From positions 103,501 through 167,500 of the forward strand of contig CAMXCT020000248.1 of the NCBI GenBank assembly GCA_947184155.2: a stretch of 64,000 nt of DNA, in the 5' to 3' direction. This document shows, piece after piece, positions 13,190 to 24,595 of the stretch. The first letter of the stretch is position 1; each line of letters begins with the position of its first letter. This DNA comes from Cladocopium goreaui. Its lineage: Eukaryota > Sar > Dinophyceae > Suessiales > Symbiodiniaceae. A model generated the notes under the pieces. It did not search any database. It saw only the letters and a program-made list of their open reading frames with translations, and was not told the origin of the DNA. Both the position numbers and the translations under genes were made by a program.

Positions 13190-13426
13190 GTTGAAGAAGA
13201 AACATATGATTATGATGATGATGTTGATGATGATGATACGGGCATGGTTATTGAAAGAGAAGAAAAATGCTGATGATGAAGATGACGATGGTGAAGATGA
13301 TGATGATGAAGAAGAAGAAGAATGATGATACGGGCATGGTTGATGAAAGAGAAAAAATGCTGATGATGAAAACTATGATGGTGAAGATGATGGTGATGAT
13401 GAAGAAGAAGATGATGACGATGATGT

Positions 13427-13460
<34 letters not shown>

Positions 13461-13465
13461 GGTGT
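13190..13465. repeat. GAT/ATG/GAA trinucleotide microsatellite
   Basis: Dense GATGATGATGAAGAAG triplets. Two near-identical segments, each containing ATACGGGCATGGTT, lie about 95 bp apart, so the array also contains a larger duplication. Confidence 0.9.
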
Positions 13466-13933
13466 TTTGATGATGGTTGATGTTTGCACTGACGGTGTTG
13501 TGATGATGGTGATGGCAAAGGATGATTATGACAAAGTATGCTGGCAACAACTTTTTGGGAAAAAGACCCTTTGCAGGTCCTTTCGGGAAATGGTGGTTTC
13601 TGGAAATGGTGGTGTCTGTCCTGATGCTGCTGGTGTCTTGGTGGTCTTTCAATTGTGTTTCGGTGGTCGTTGGCGTCTTGGTGGCACTTTGGGCGGTGTG
13701 TCCGTAAGTCTTGACGGTGTTCGGTGATGTTTTGGGTCTTGCTCATGTTTTCGTGGTGTTTCTGTGGTGTCTTGGCGGTTCCGGTGGTGTTTTGGTGGTA
13801 TCGAAGATGCTCAATTGGCCTCAACGGAGATGCGAAATTTTGCTCTTGGGGTTGTATGCGAGGTTAATTGTCGGAGAAACCCATCGTTTCTTTTTGTGAA
13901 GATTTCGGCACAGCTTCTGCAATGGTGCTTGAG

Positions 13934-14953
13934 GAACTGATCAGCTGAATGACCTCCGGAGACAAATCAACGAGCTGCGGGATTTCTTGGAGGTGCACTT
14001 GTCTCGTCACACAGAACTTCTGGAGAGTTTGCAAGAACCTCACGGAGGAGAGTCTATGGGGCAGATAGAGGCTGAGTTGCCGCCTGAGCCTGAGTTGGCT
14101 GAAGGTGAAGGTGAGGTTAAACAGCCTCCCCAAGAACACCAAGAGACAGACAAGAGGACTTCTTTTGCCGATCGACAGGCAATGTTGTGGAGTGGCTCTG
14201 TCGTTGGAAGAAGTTCGCTGGTTTCAGCAAGTATTTTCCATTTTAAAGCCAGGGCACACATGCAATCACTCAAACTACGTGCTAGTAAGCGCAATCCGGC
14301 TCAGAGTTCTCAAGAATTCGGCTGGCAGTCACTTGTCCGAGATTTGGTGTTCTCCTCGCTCTTTTCAGCCATCATCACTGTGCTGATTCTCGTGAACGTA
14401 ATTTTACTTGGTGTAGAGGTTGACCTTTACGCATCGCTGGATGTTAACCAGGAGGTACCAAGCTGGTATGGGACAGCAAATGCCATCATTGTGGGCATTT
14501 TTGTTCTGGAGATCGGCTTGAAAATCTTTGCGCTGGGATGCCGTGATTTTTGGCGTGGCAGAGATTCTGCTTGGAATGTGCTGGATTTCACGATCGTTTT
14601 TATTTCAGTCCTTGATGTGGTGCTGCAGTTGCTGTCTTCCACCTTGGACACCGGGATCGCCAGCCTGGTGAGGGCCATCCGGATCGCCCGCGCAGTTCGG
14701 GGCATCCGACTCATTCGAATCTTCCGATACATTACAGCTCTCAGAACCCTGGCGCTATCCATTATCAGCACGTTGGGTTCTTTGTTTTGGACAATGGCTT
14801 TGTTCATGCTCATGTTTTATTTCTTTGCCATTGTCTTAACTCAGCTTGTGGCCGACAACTGTCGATTCTTGAAAATGGATGGAGATAGCCTGGGCACTGG
14901 GCCTCTGTGCCGAGAGATCTTGCCAAAATATTGGGCATCAGTGCCTGAGAGCA
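13934..14953 (+). CDS. gene A, exon with cytoplasmic N-part and S1-S5 of a single-domain voltage-gated cation channel
   Basis: The frame opens after an acceptor-like AG at 13932-13933; an in-frame TGA lies just upstream, so earlier N-terminal exons must exist. It encodes a charged helical stretch containing LRDFLEVHLSRH, an acidic linker, then S1 (about 14338-14420), S2 (about 14464-14540), S3 (about 14572-14640), S4 (about 14668-14735) and S5 (about 14749-14850). S4 has seven Arg at every third position, from VRAIRIAR through IRIFR, as in Na/Ca-type voltage sensors. The coding part ends in VPES plus one nucleotide of the next Ser codon; the donor is GC at 14954-14955. Gene B has the same exon with the same end phase (LRDFLEV versus MRDFLEV, LRTLALSIIST identical). 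The open frame beyond 14953 runs into a microsatellite and is intronic. The product is probably a plasma- or endomembrane Na/Ca channel of the one-domain class known in protists. Ion selectivity is not established. Confidence 0.85.
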
Positions 14954-15049
14954 GCTGGTATTTAAGACCTATGGTGCTGTTTTTTTGTTGTATTTTCCCG
15001 AGAGCATCTAAGCGAAGGGTTCTTCTAATAGTGGGGGTCTGTTATACTA

Positions 15050-15313
15050 TACATCTTCACATCTTCCTCTTCACATCTACACAGATCATCTTCACATCTT
15101 CACATCTTCACATCCTCACATCTTCACATCTTCACATCCTCACATCTGCACGTCTTCACACATCTTCTCTCTCTCTCTCTGTCTCTCTCTTTCTCTCTTC
15201 TTCACATCTTCACATCTTCACACCTTCACATCTTCACATCTTCACATCTTCACACCTTCACATCTTCACATCTTCTCTCTCTCTCCTTCTCTCTCTCCTT
15301 CTCTCTCTCTCTC

Positions 15314-15381
<68 letters not shown>

Positions 15382-15391
15382 GCTGGCTGGC

Positions 15392-15426
<35 letters not shown>

Positions 15427-15590
15427 GCCTCTTTCTCTCTCTCTCTCCCTCTCCCTCTCTCTCTCTCTCGCACTCTCTTGCCCACTCCCTGTCTCTCTCT
15501 CTCTCTCTCTCCCTTTCTCTCTCTCTCTCTCTTGCCTTCTTGCCCTCTGTCACGGTCTCTCTCGGTCTCTCTCCTTCTTTTTCTTTTCTC
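15050..15590. repeat. (TCTTCACA)n, (CT)n, (CTGT)n and (CCTG)n microsatellites
   Basis: Successive pure blocks of an 8-bp TCTTCACA unit, CT dinucleotides and CTGT/CCTG tetranucleotides at the start of the gene A intron. The Ser/Leu-rich tail of the open frame here is not coding. Confidence 0.93.
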
Positions 15591-15644
15591 TCTTTAGGCC
15601 GCGGGCGGTGCCGACGAGGCGCCACGAAATGGCCACCCTTCACA

Positions 15645-15866
15645 AGAAATGAGGTTCGATCGTCAAAAACTGAAATAAAATTGCGCTTTTGAAGTGCTCG
15701 CGGCAACCTTTCGCACGAAATGAGTTTCGAGTGTCAAAAACTAAGGTAAAATTGCGATTTGGGCGCTTCGGCGGCAACCCTTTCGCACGAAATGAGGTTC
15801 GATCGCCAAAAACTGACGTAAAATTGCGATTTTGAAGTGTCCACGGCAACCTTTTCGCACGAAAGT
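15645..15866. repeat. 72-bp tandem repeat, left block
   Basis: CGCACGAAA recurs at about 15712, 15784 and 15856 (72-bp spacing). Each unit carries GAGGTTCGA, CAAAAACTGA, AAAATTGCG and CGGCAACC. The same unit resumes at about 23150, on the other side of the LINE. Confidence 0.88.
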
Positions 15867-16309
15867 TTCTTTGACATCACCCCCTGGACTTCTTCGACTT
15901 GGTCCTTGGTGGAAGCGGGTATGCTTGGCATGTTTACTTCCCTGACATTGTTTTGCATAGCAAAGAATGTCACGCACATGTTTCACTTTTTCGTTTGCAC
16001 ATTGACGCGTCGAAAGCACGATGTCACAAATCAATAAAATGCAGTGAGCCTGGCCAGTTGGGTCAACTCAAAGAATTCAGAGTCAAGCCATGCCAAAAGT
16101 CAGAGGGAGTTTCACGAAATTTTGGAAAGCACAGTTTTGGGAAGCGATTTCAAGAAAGCAGTTTTGGATTTTGAGATGCAGAAAAATCAGAAACAGAAGG
16201 CACAGACTGGCACGGAAATGGAAATGTCCAATTCTTTGTGCTTTGAGAAGGAAAATAAAGAAAATAAATGAAAAAAGACGCGTAAGACGCAATAGGTTTC
16301 GTTCCAATG

Positions 16310-19300
16310 TGGCCACCACCATGCCACCTTGTTCCCACCTTGAGCAAGCAAACGGCTCGAGAAAGAGATGCGACGATTGTCAATGCCTTTTCAGAACTCC
16401 TGCAACAATTCGCATCGGAGGAGCAACCTCAAATCTTCTCACTAGCAAAGGCAAAGGCAAAAAGGGCAAGGGTAAGTCCACCCAGGTAAGGCGAATGCTG
16501 AGGCTGCCTCTTACACTACGAACCCTACTTCAGGCGTTGCAGGAAACCCTCTCGAGGTTTCAGAAGAATAAGAAAGGGAACTTGATAGCCAACATCACTA
16601 GGGTTATCACGACAGCACAGAACGGCAAGTTAGATCAGGACGAGGGAGAAAACACTCTCCCCAAACTTTCCAACAGAGATCAGCAAACCAGAGGAAAGGG
16701 AAAGGGCCAGGGAAACCTCCCAAGAAAGTTTCCTCAGTTCAGACCAATCAGATACGTCAGCAAACGCAGCACAAGCCAGTTCAAAAGACAGAAAAGGATC
16801 CTGATAACAGCTGGGTCCCGGTTGTCAGAGGCAAAAAGAAAACACAGCAAGCAGAGTTAGAAATTTCAGCTTGGCCGCAGGGAGCCATCCTTTCTGACAT
16901 TGAGCTATGGAAATGCCTCTACCACGGTTCTTGCTTCTTGGGTGCGCGCAGCCGAGTTCGCTGAACAATGTCGAAGCCTGGCGGAGATACATGGCCTCAA
17001 AGCCAAGTTTGTTCTGATCACCACCCAAGAAATGGCAGAGGCAAAACAGCAGCACTTCGCCATCACCACAGCTCCACATTCGCATCAACTCAGGAGGCTT
17101 TATTTGAAACCTCTTGCTACGGAGTTGCCTGACCTCCCACCAGATCCCATAGCTAGCAGCACGCACAGACCAACGGAGACCCAGCTTTTCGTTTTCGAAT
17201 CAGCATTCCCAGATCCTTTGTGTCCAGGGACCGGTGGATCACTTTACAGTACTTTGCAGCAAGCTCCAAAAGAGGCAGTTGCCGCCTTAGTGTCCAAGAG
17301 TCAATAGTGAACTGCACAGCGCATATGGTTGCAAAACTTCAAGTCAAGGAACTCGTGACAGAAACATTGAGATCCTCGATGGGTTCATCCGTGTCACCCA
17401 GCTGGGCGCCAAGGAACCCGAATCCAACAACGGAAAAGGAGCCATCTTCGCGAAACCACTTGCCAACCAGCAACACACCATTTGTCGGCAGCCGATACAA
17501 TGGTTAAAAAAGGAGCCGCAGGACACAGAAGCGCAATATTTTTCCAAATGCAGCACTCTCAGCTCCACTCAAAAGCTCCCTTTAGCTTTTAGGACAGGAG
17601 GAGGCAGTGGCGTTGGTTTGAGGAGAACTGATGGCAGCAAGCCTCCGATCACGGCCAAAATTTGGAGACTCACAGGGGCTCCGAATTTGTTTCGAGCCAT
17701 CGATATCTCTCAGGCTTTGGAAGGAGCAGGATGTGCAGATGTCATGGCTATTCAGCCACCCAGAGGACAAAAGCCATGGCTAATCAAAGCCAAACCAGCC
17801 AAAGACAGTTCTGAAGATTTCTACGGCATCAGCACAGTTGAGCACACCTTACTTCTCAGCAAAGTTCCTCCCAGAGCACCTTACATCTTGGGGGTCCAAG
17901 GTCTTCGTCCGTATAGATGGAAGCCTTACAATTCATATCACAGCCAAGGTGCAATAGAAGAAGCAGAGGAGCCACTTCCTTCACAAATGGAAAGTGGAGG
18001 ATCTCACGGGACAGCAGCAAGCAGCAGAACAAGCACAACCGGCTAACAATGACCAAGATGCGGGTATGACAGCAAGCAAAACGAGAGACAAAGAAAATAA
18101 TTAGTCCCAAAAAAGAGCAAATGAAAAAGAAAAAGGTTGACTTTCTTTTGGGATTCAGAGCGAGGGAATGTGGAGGACAAGGTGCATGCGGCTATAATTC
18201 TGTTGGTGTCTCTATGCAACTTTGCAAAGAGCCCAATTACCGTTTCCCAGCAGCAGCCAAGCTCACACACAGGGGAAAACTTTGAGAAGATTCACCAACA
18301 CATCGGCGCCTACAAAGCTGATTGTGAGGCTGCTTGGATACAGGATCCCCAATGGACCCTTACCACTGAAGGAGGCAAGGTTCCCACTACGTTTGCAGAA
18401 TGGCTGGACTCTCTGCTGAGGCCATCCAGATGGATTTGTTAGCACACCTTGATAGCTGCAAGTCGCAGACTCGGGGTGCACAGCACGGTTCTCATTGAAG
18501 AGGCGGACGAGGTCACGCCGATTCAGATGAGGCGCAACAACTCTACAGCAGATACACTGGTGCTTCACCTCAAAAATAGCCACTATCAGGTTATTGTTCC
18601 GGACCCTCACCGTCCGGAGGAGGAGGACACAAACAGTCCGAAGCACCTAGCACACCAAAAAGACCGAAGATCCATATGGATCAGCCAAGTACTAGCAAAC
18701 GCAGTTCCAGCAGTAGCAGCAGAACACCTATATAACTGGATGCCAAAACACACTCCTGAGAGCACACCCCTCAGAACGCCAGCTTGGCTTCCAGAGCACC
18801 TCAAGCTTCTACAGCCAAGAAATCACAAGCCAAAGCGTCCACAGCAACCGTAAAGAAGCGAAGCTTTGAGGAGATCATTCCTCCAACTACTCCCAAAAGT
18901 AGCTCTTGTGCGAAACCAAAGATCTTTTCTTGGCCTTGCAACATTTGCGGGACGGTGATCAAGGGCACCACCGCTCTGCGTTTGTCCCAAGATCGGGGAT
19001 CACACATGTCCTACAGGCATTCTGATGTGCCCGGCAATACTTTGGCATCATCCCTGTCAGCTACACCTTGGCGCCTGAGCTGCAGGGTTGGAATTGCCCC
19101 TTGTGTTCAGCTAGTCTTCCCAAGTTGGGACCGGCTCAAAAGGTCAAGTCGCTCCGGCACCATTTTGCCACAAAGCACAAAAAACGTGACACCTCCCTCA
19201 CCTGGGGCAGTCACCAAAGCAAGAATTGCCAGATACAGCAAAGATCCCAAGTCTGAACCAAGGATCCGTGACAGGATCCGGAAAACTCACGAGGAGCAAA

Positions 19301-19440
19301 AGGCCAGAGTGAAGACCAACGCAGTTCTGGACACCAGATTGGTCCACTTGGCCTGCACTTTCCAGGACGGTCCGGAAAGGTTCTATCTACACTTGCAAAT
19401 CTTGCCACTGCATTGATAAAAAGAAAGCACCAGCCTGGAA
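16310..19440 (+). pseudogene. LINE ORF1-like region with C2H2/CCHC zinc fingers
   Basis: Coding-like sequence split over all three frames, with many stops. Near 16440-16620 a GKGKKGKGK stretch is followed by a Leu-rich helix with LLQALQETL. The same arrangement occurs in the 54.5-55.85 kb fragment (GKGKGKGK then LLDALKDL), marking a shared ORF1 family. Near 18931-19020 a finger begins WPCNICG and ends HMSYRH; a second at about 19088-19190, in another frame, begins WNCPLCS and ends HHFATKH; a third YTCKSCHC follows near 19385. The likely role is nucleic-acid binding in the retrotransposon RNP, inferred from position and fingers. It is too decayed to be functional. Confidence 0.6.
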
Positions 19441-19594
19441 AACGCAATGCGATCAGAACACTGACAGGAGCAAAAAGCACCAAGCAAAACAGGTGTGGCT
19501 GAAGCAATCAGCCCACAACAAGCAGCTGCTTTTGGACGCTTGGGGCATTACACTGTCGCAAACCAATGCCAAATTCCAGCGCCTTACTGAGCAA

Positions 19595-19618
19595 GGAATA
19601 GAACCAAATCCCGGCCCG
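19595..19618 (+). other. 2A-like ribosome-skipping motif GIEPNPGP in the LINE
   Basis: The frame reads LTEQGIEPNPGPD. It matches the NPGP core of 2A peptides (consensus D-V/I-E-x-N-P-G-P) except that Gly replaces the first Asp. It lies upstream of, and in the same frame as, the endonuclease, from which only the TAA at 19766-19768 separates it. In other non-LTR elements 2A sequences sit at such a place. Whether this variant skips is unknown. Confidence 0.6.
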
Positions 19619-19846
19619 GATGGGGCCTCAGATCATGGGCTTTGTCTTTCTTTTAACGGCCGGCAAACTACTTCTCCTTCCACTCCTTCTTGCCGCAGTA
19701 CTATCACAGAGGAGAATGCGTCCCAGCAAGACGAGGACGAACCACCGGGGGCTTACCCCTATTTATAACAGCACAGTAAGCAACTTCTGAGAGGTGACAG
19801 CAATTCAAACCACTCTTCACACTACAGGCAGCGGCAGCAACACTCG

Positions 19847-20668
19847 ATGCTTCACGCGCCCTCGCAGTGCACTGCTGCAACCTTGATCAGCATCAATACA
19901 GGAGGAGCGCCCGGGGTATGGAGAGCAATCGACAGATTCCTTGTTGAAGCAGAACAACCACCGGCAATCATGTGTATGCAAGAGGCAGCTCTCTCAGCCA
20001 ATGAATATGACGCAGTGGCAAGCCGTTTCAATTTTCTTGGTTACAGCACTTTCTATGCCAAAGCGGCACATCCCCACAGGCCTTCTGGCGGGGTGCTGAG
20101 CGCTACTCGGAGGGAACTTAGGGCTCAGCTCCTGCACGCACATTTTGAAGAAGACCACCAGCACATTGCCATAAGTCTTGGTAGCTGGATCCTCCTGAAC
20201 AGTTATGTTCCACCAAGGCCAAATTTGCTTGAACAAGCTCTGACGAGCGTCAATGAAATTTTGAGTGTACACAGAGCCAACGCAGGCAGCAGACCTTGGC
20301 TATGGACGGGAGACTTCAACGACTCTGCAGCTCAAGTTCAAACTACAGCAAACCTTCATGACGGCAGCCTCCTTCAAGCGCAGACCGCCTGGAAGGGCAC
20401 TTACAGTATTGACCAGATCTGGACCAACAGAGGTGATCTGACGAGGGTGCATGATATCAGCACGGAGAGGATATCCAACCACAAGGCTTTGCAATGCTCT
20501 ATTGAAGTCCTTTGGAAAGAGGCCACGCATAGAGGTATTCTCAGACAGCATCACCAGTGGACACCACCACCTGGCATGCAAATCAAAGACTGGCGCAAGC
20601 AAGTGGAGATTACTGTGGATCGTCAAAGTACTTCCTCCACTAGGCAGGCACTTGCGACAGCAATGTGA
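19847..20668 (+). pseudogene. LINE APE-type endonuclease domain
   Basis: A 273-codon frame with the exonuclease-endonuclease-phosphatase pattern: MCMQEA with the metal-binding Glu (about residue 46), SGGV, NSYVPP, WTGDFND (about 151-157), IDQIWTN (about 187) and SNHKAL near 206 as the terminal SDH-type motif, here with Asn instead of Asp. It would nick target DNA for target-primed reverse transcription. The frame is shared with the 2A-like motif upstream. The TGA at 20666 cuts it off from an in-frame continuation to about 20950, so the domain is nearly intact inside a broken polyprotein. Confidence 0.8.
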
Positions 20669-21339
20669 AGGCAACCAGTTGCCCACAACGCTAAGGAGGA
20701 CACGGAGGAACCTCCGGTTGATACTACGTGGGGGCTCTACAACCAAGCCCTCTTTGATTGTTTTCAACACACGGCGACTCGTATGCTTTTGGCAGATTCA
20801 GAGACGAGCACTACAGCTTTCAACCTGTGGGAATTCAAGGCGTCCACAGCCCAGCCGAAGCCACTGGTTCCTCAACATATGTATGTGGGTCCGTCCCCGC
20901 ACCAAGAGGACTTATGGCACCATGCAACAACGCAAACAAAACAACTGGCTTAGCAGAGCCACACGACTGGCAGACCTCTTGGACAGGCCTACCCTCAGCT
21001 CAGAGCAGCAGCAAGAAGTCAGCACTCTCCAGCGTCGCACTGGCTATTTTTCTCTGGATATTTCGCAGTTGAAGATATCCTTTGAATCAGCACAGCAAGA
21101 ACTGCAGCAACAGCAGCGGACAGAGACTCAGCAGAAGATCAATGCGTGGCGTACAGACATGCAGAACAATGATCATAAATACCGTAAGTGGCTTCAATGT
21201 AAGCATGACGAACATTTCGCTCTTGTCCCATATAACGGTCAGATTGCTCAGACCAATCAGGACACTTTAAGAAGCGACCTACAATCACTGGGAGACGGTC
21301 TGGTCGGACAGCAGCATCAGCAAACAGCAAAAGATCGAT

Positions 21340-23140
21340 GTGCTCCTGTGGAACCTTCCGCAACACAACAGCGCTAACATCAGACCACAGCCTGAGGAGT
21401 CTGCAACTATATTAGACAGAAGCTCACAGGAGCGGCAAGGCCGGGGTCTGACAAAGAAATCAAAGACTTGCCCGCGGCGGCTTTTGCTTCATTTGTGCAA
21501 ATTTCAGAGCAATGGGAAATCTACGCGAGAACTCCCACTTGTCTGACTTGGTCTAGACAAATCCACTTGACGAAAGAGAACAAGATTCAGAACAATTTGA
21601 TTTCAGCAAAAGATCTTAAGCGAATCAATATACTTAGCCAGTGGTGTCGGCCTTGGACTTCAACATGGGCAAAGAGACAATGCATTAGGGATTGGAGAAA
21701 TGCCGCAATGCCTCTGACAGTGGCAGGAGGCGCGGGCTCCAGAGGGGCGGAGCACCTGGCCAGCGCCCTAGTTGACCTCCACGTCAAGCAAGGTTGGTTG
21801 GCGTCTTTGGATTACTCTCTTGGCAGCCACGGCGGCCATGCAACAGCTAGGAATGCCAGCAGGTTTATGCAATGCTCTTTGTTTTCAGTGGAACCACCAA
21901 CGGCGCCTCCTTCAATGGCAGCAAGACATTCTTGCCCGGCCGCTAGAGACAGCAGTGGCGATCCCGCAAGGGGATGCACTATCACCACTGGCTTTAGGTG
22001 TCTACATGTATGCAGGGCTTCGTTTCGTGGAAGTTCAAACACCAGAAAATGCTCAGCAAAGGCAACGTTCCATCTACATGGATGACAGAACATGGACATG
22101 CAGTAGCCCAGCACTCTTGATGCAAACCTTGAGGAGCTGTGAAACTTTTAGCAACAGCATCGGTTTACAAGAAAACCCCGAGAAAACGCAATTGGTTGGC
22201 AGCAGCCAATACAGACGCAGAAGGCTCAAGGAGGAGCTTGCAGATCAACGACTGTTGGCAGAGAAAGTATCTTCCTCCGCTCTTGTCCTTGGTTGCTCAA
22301 CAGGTAAAGCACACTGCATTCAGAAGAAAGAAAAGCAGAGGATTGAAGCAGCAAAAGCACTTTATGCCAGGCAGAGCATTCTTCCGGTCAAGCAGCGGAC
22401 AAAGCTGAACGACCAACGCAGTCTTGGTGTTAGCAAGGCGGCATATGGTTGGGTTGCTAACACATCACCTCAGTCACACAGCACAGACCATGACAAAATG
22501 GCACGGAAAGCTAGCAGACCTTTCACTCAAGTAGCGATCAATCTTCACAATTTGCAGGTTGTGATAGGAACCAGACAGGTTCTCCTGTGGTTGAAGAGGA
22601 AATGCATGGAGTCTTGGACATGGCAACAAGACAGAGCCAGCCAAATCGCGCAAGAGGCGCGCCAGTGGTTGACAGACCGTGGTTGGGAGCAAATTCGACA
22701 AGGATGGCATCATCCAGTGCTTGGCAAAGAACTTCACACCGCCTTTGCACAAGGTGAAAGATGGATCCCAGTTACAGCAAAGTCCATTGCACATTTGTGC
22801 AGGGAGGGTTGGAGGACGCAGCAGTGGGAGGAATTTTTGCATTCAGGCAGAAGGGAGAGCCGGATTTTGGGCCTTTGGCCCTATGATGAAGTCAGGTTCT
22901 CACATGTGAGAAAAATTGCACAAGAAACCCAGGGAGCGGCTTTGGCGATTCTCTACGGGGCGGTTCTCTACGGGGCGGTGAGCCCGGCATGTTTTGGACT
23001 GCGCCCTTGAGCTGGGGCAGGTCACACTTTTTGTCCGTTTTGCGGCAGTTTGCAGGCAGACCATGCGCACGTCTTCTGGACCTGCTCGATGCGTCCCTTG
23101 GAAAGAAGGTTACCAGCCAATGATACTCTGCAAGCTCGAT
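21340..23140 (+). pseudogene. LINE reverse transcriptase with C-terminal CCHC-type knuckle
   Basis: The reverse transcriptase core is spread over two frames. Motif A is LASLDYS near 21805, followed at once by a frame change. Motif B is IPQGDALSPLAL near 21960. Motif C is YMDDR near 22077-22091, and NPEKTQLV (motif D region) is near 22174. The thumb region contains SKAAYGW, matched by SKASYGW in the second LINE. After a TGA at 23008 the same frame continues with CPFCGSLQADHAHVFWTC (23032-23085), a Cys/His knuckle typical of LINE C-termini, and ends ARLGWLL. The enzyme would copy element RNA at the nicked target. The frame change and stop make this copy defective. Confidence 0.82.
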
Positions 23141-23150
23141 TGGGGTGGCT

Positions 23151-23397
23151 GCTGAAATAAATTGCGCTTTTGAAGTGTCCGCCGCACGAAACGAGGTTCG
23201 AGTGTCAAAAACTGAGGTAAAATCGCGATTTTGGCGCTTAGGCGGCAACCCTTTCGCACGAAACGAGGTTCGAGTGTCAAAAACTGAGGGTTTTTTGCGA
23301 GTTTGGTTGGTCCGGCGGCAACCCTTTCGCACGAAATGAGGTTCGAGTGTCAAACGCTGAGATAAAATTGCAAAATTTTGGATCCTCGGCGGCAATC
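23151..23397. repeat. 72-bp tandem repeat, right block
   Basis: CGCACGAAA recurs about every 72-73 bp with GAGGTTCGAGTGTCAAAAAC. It is the same family as 15645-15866 and continues it on the far side of the LINE. Confidence 0.88.
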
Positions 23398-23872
23398 GTT
23401 TGTGTGTGAAAGGTCTGTGTGTAAAAGCGGCGGCTGTGTGTAAGAGCATCTATGTGTAAAAGCGTCTGTGTATAAAAGTGTTTGTGTGTAAAAGCTTCTG
23501 TGTGTAAAAGCTTCTTTGTGTCGGGGCTCCTGTGTGTAAAAGCTTCTGTGTGCAAAAGCGTCTGCGTGTAAAAAGTGTCTGTGTGTAAAAGGTTCTGTGT
23601 GTAAAAGCTTCTGTGTGTAAAAGCTTCTGTGTGTAAAAGCTTCTGTGTGTAGAATCTTCTGTGGGTAAAAGTGTCTGTGTGTAAAAAGGCTTCTGTGTGT
23701 AAAAGCTTCTGTGTGTAAAAGCTTCTGTGTGTAAAAGTTTCTGTGTGTAAAAGCTTCTGTGTGTAAAAGCATCTGTGTGTAAAAACTTCTGTGTGTAAAA
23801 GTTTTTGTGGTTGAAAGCTTGCTGTGGGCAAAAGCTTCTGTGTGTAAAAGTGTCTGTGTGCAAAGGCTATCT
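23398..23872. repeat. 16-bp minisatellite (CTTCTGTGTGTAAAAG)n
   Basis: About 28 units of the 16-bp sequence with occasional GTCTGTGTGTAAAAG variants. It belongs to the same family as 30796-31745 (same strand) and 11580-12620 (opposite strand). Reverse-strand frames of the HTEAFTHRSFYTQK type are artefacts. Confidence 0.95.
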
Positions 23873-23959
23873 CGGGAATGCCTCCACGTCGGCGATGGCG
23901 GGATCCGACGTCGGTGATGGCGGGATCCGACGTCGGTCGGAGTGCGAGACTGTCCATGA

Positions 23960-24595
23960 AGGTTGAAATTGAAGGCCCCCAGAAGATGGCCAAAAATGAT
24001 ATGAAAAAGAACAAAGAAAGAAACAAAACAAAAAAGAATGGGAAATTCATCCAGGGGATGATGAAAAAAAGAGAGAAGAATGCATGAAGGGGCCGAAGCG
24101 CCCAAAAAAGAAAAGAAAAGAAACCGGAAAGAAATGCAGAACGATGGTCAGGGTTGTGGTTTTGGTTGCGTTTTTTGGTGGCTTCGGCGGCTTGTTTGGT
24201 TCTGTTCTGTTGGTCGTGTGGATTGTTTTTCCTGGACATGCACCAGCTGTGACCCGACTGTATTTAAACTTAGCCTAAACGGCTCCTGGCACGGCGAGTG
24301 TGCTATGGCGTAGCGCCGATGCAGCAATGCAGCAATGCAGCAGTGCGGCGGCAGCTTGCGCTGATGTGCAGCCGCTCACTGCAATACGTTTTGGTTGTCA
24401 GGTTGGGACTTGGCAGCAATACAAAGATGCTGGTAACGCATCTGCCAATTCAATCCCTGACTTTGATCATGAAGTTGACACTGTTGGGGTGCTTTTTGAC
24501 TGGTGGATTCTGGGGTTTGTTGGATGGGTTGTGCCGCAATTGCCGAAGCTTATTCACTACGCTTTGTGTTTCAATTTTTGTAGCCGGGCATTAAT
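23960..24595 (+). mobile_element. LINE 5'-region-like fragment, copy 1
   Basis: About 620 bp similar along its whole length to 54490-55090. Shared phrases include GGCCCCCAGAAGATGGCC, AGGTTGGGACTTGG, GGGTTGTGCCGCAATT and CTTTGTGTTTCAATTTTTG. At 54.5 kb the block runs on into an ORF1-like region, which suggests that both are 5' parts of one retrotransposon family. Here the similarity stops at about 24590. No intact frame is present. Confidence 0.6.

Larger units (their letters stand above)
15867..23150 (+). mobile_element. LINE-type non-LTR retrotransposon, near full length, decayed
   Basis: A 7.3 kb element flanked on both sides by the same 72-bp tandem repeat. In order it holds an ORF1-like region rich in Lys/Gly and zinc fingers, a 2A-like motif, an APE-type endonuclease, a reverse transcriptase and a C-terminal Cys/His knuckle. 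It lies in sense orientation inside the large intron of channel gene A. Frameshifts and in-frame stops break it throughout, so this copy is unlikely to move on its own. There is no poly(A) tail at the right edge: the last codons run directly into the 72-bp repeat, whose TAA ends the frame. The exact left edge is uncertain by tens of bases, and no clean target-site duplication can be separated from the flanking repeat. Confidence 0.85.

Noticed and set aside
14954..15597. Extension of the gene A open frame to 536 codons
   Set aside because: Past VPES the frame is microsatellite. The same point in gene B is also a GC donor, so the coding exon ends at 14953.
23277..24239. 320-codon reverse frame with HTEAFTHRSFYTQK repeats
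   Set aside because: Translation of the 16-bp minisatellite.
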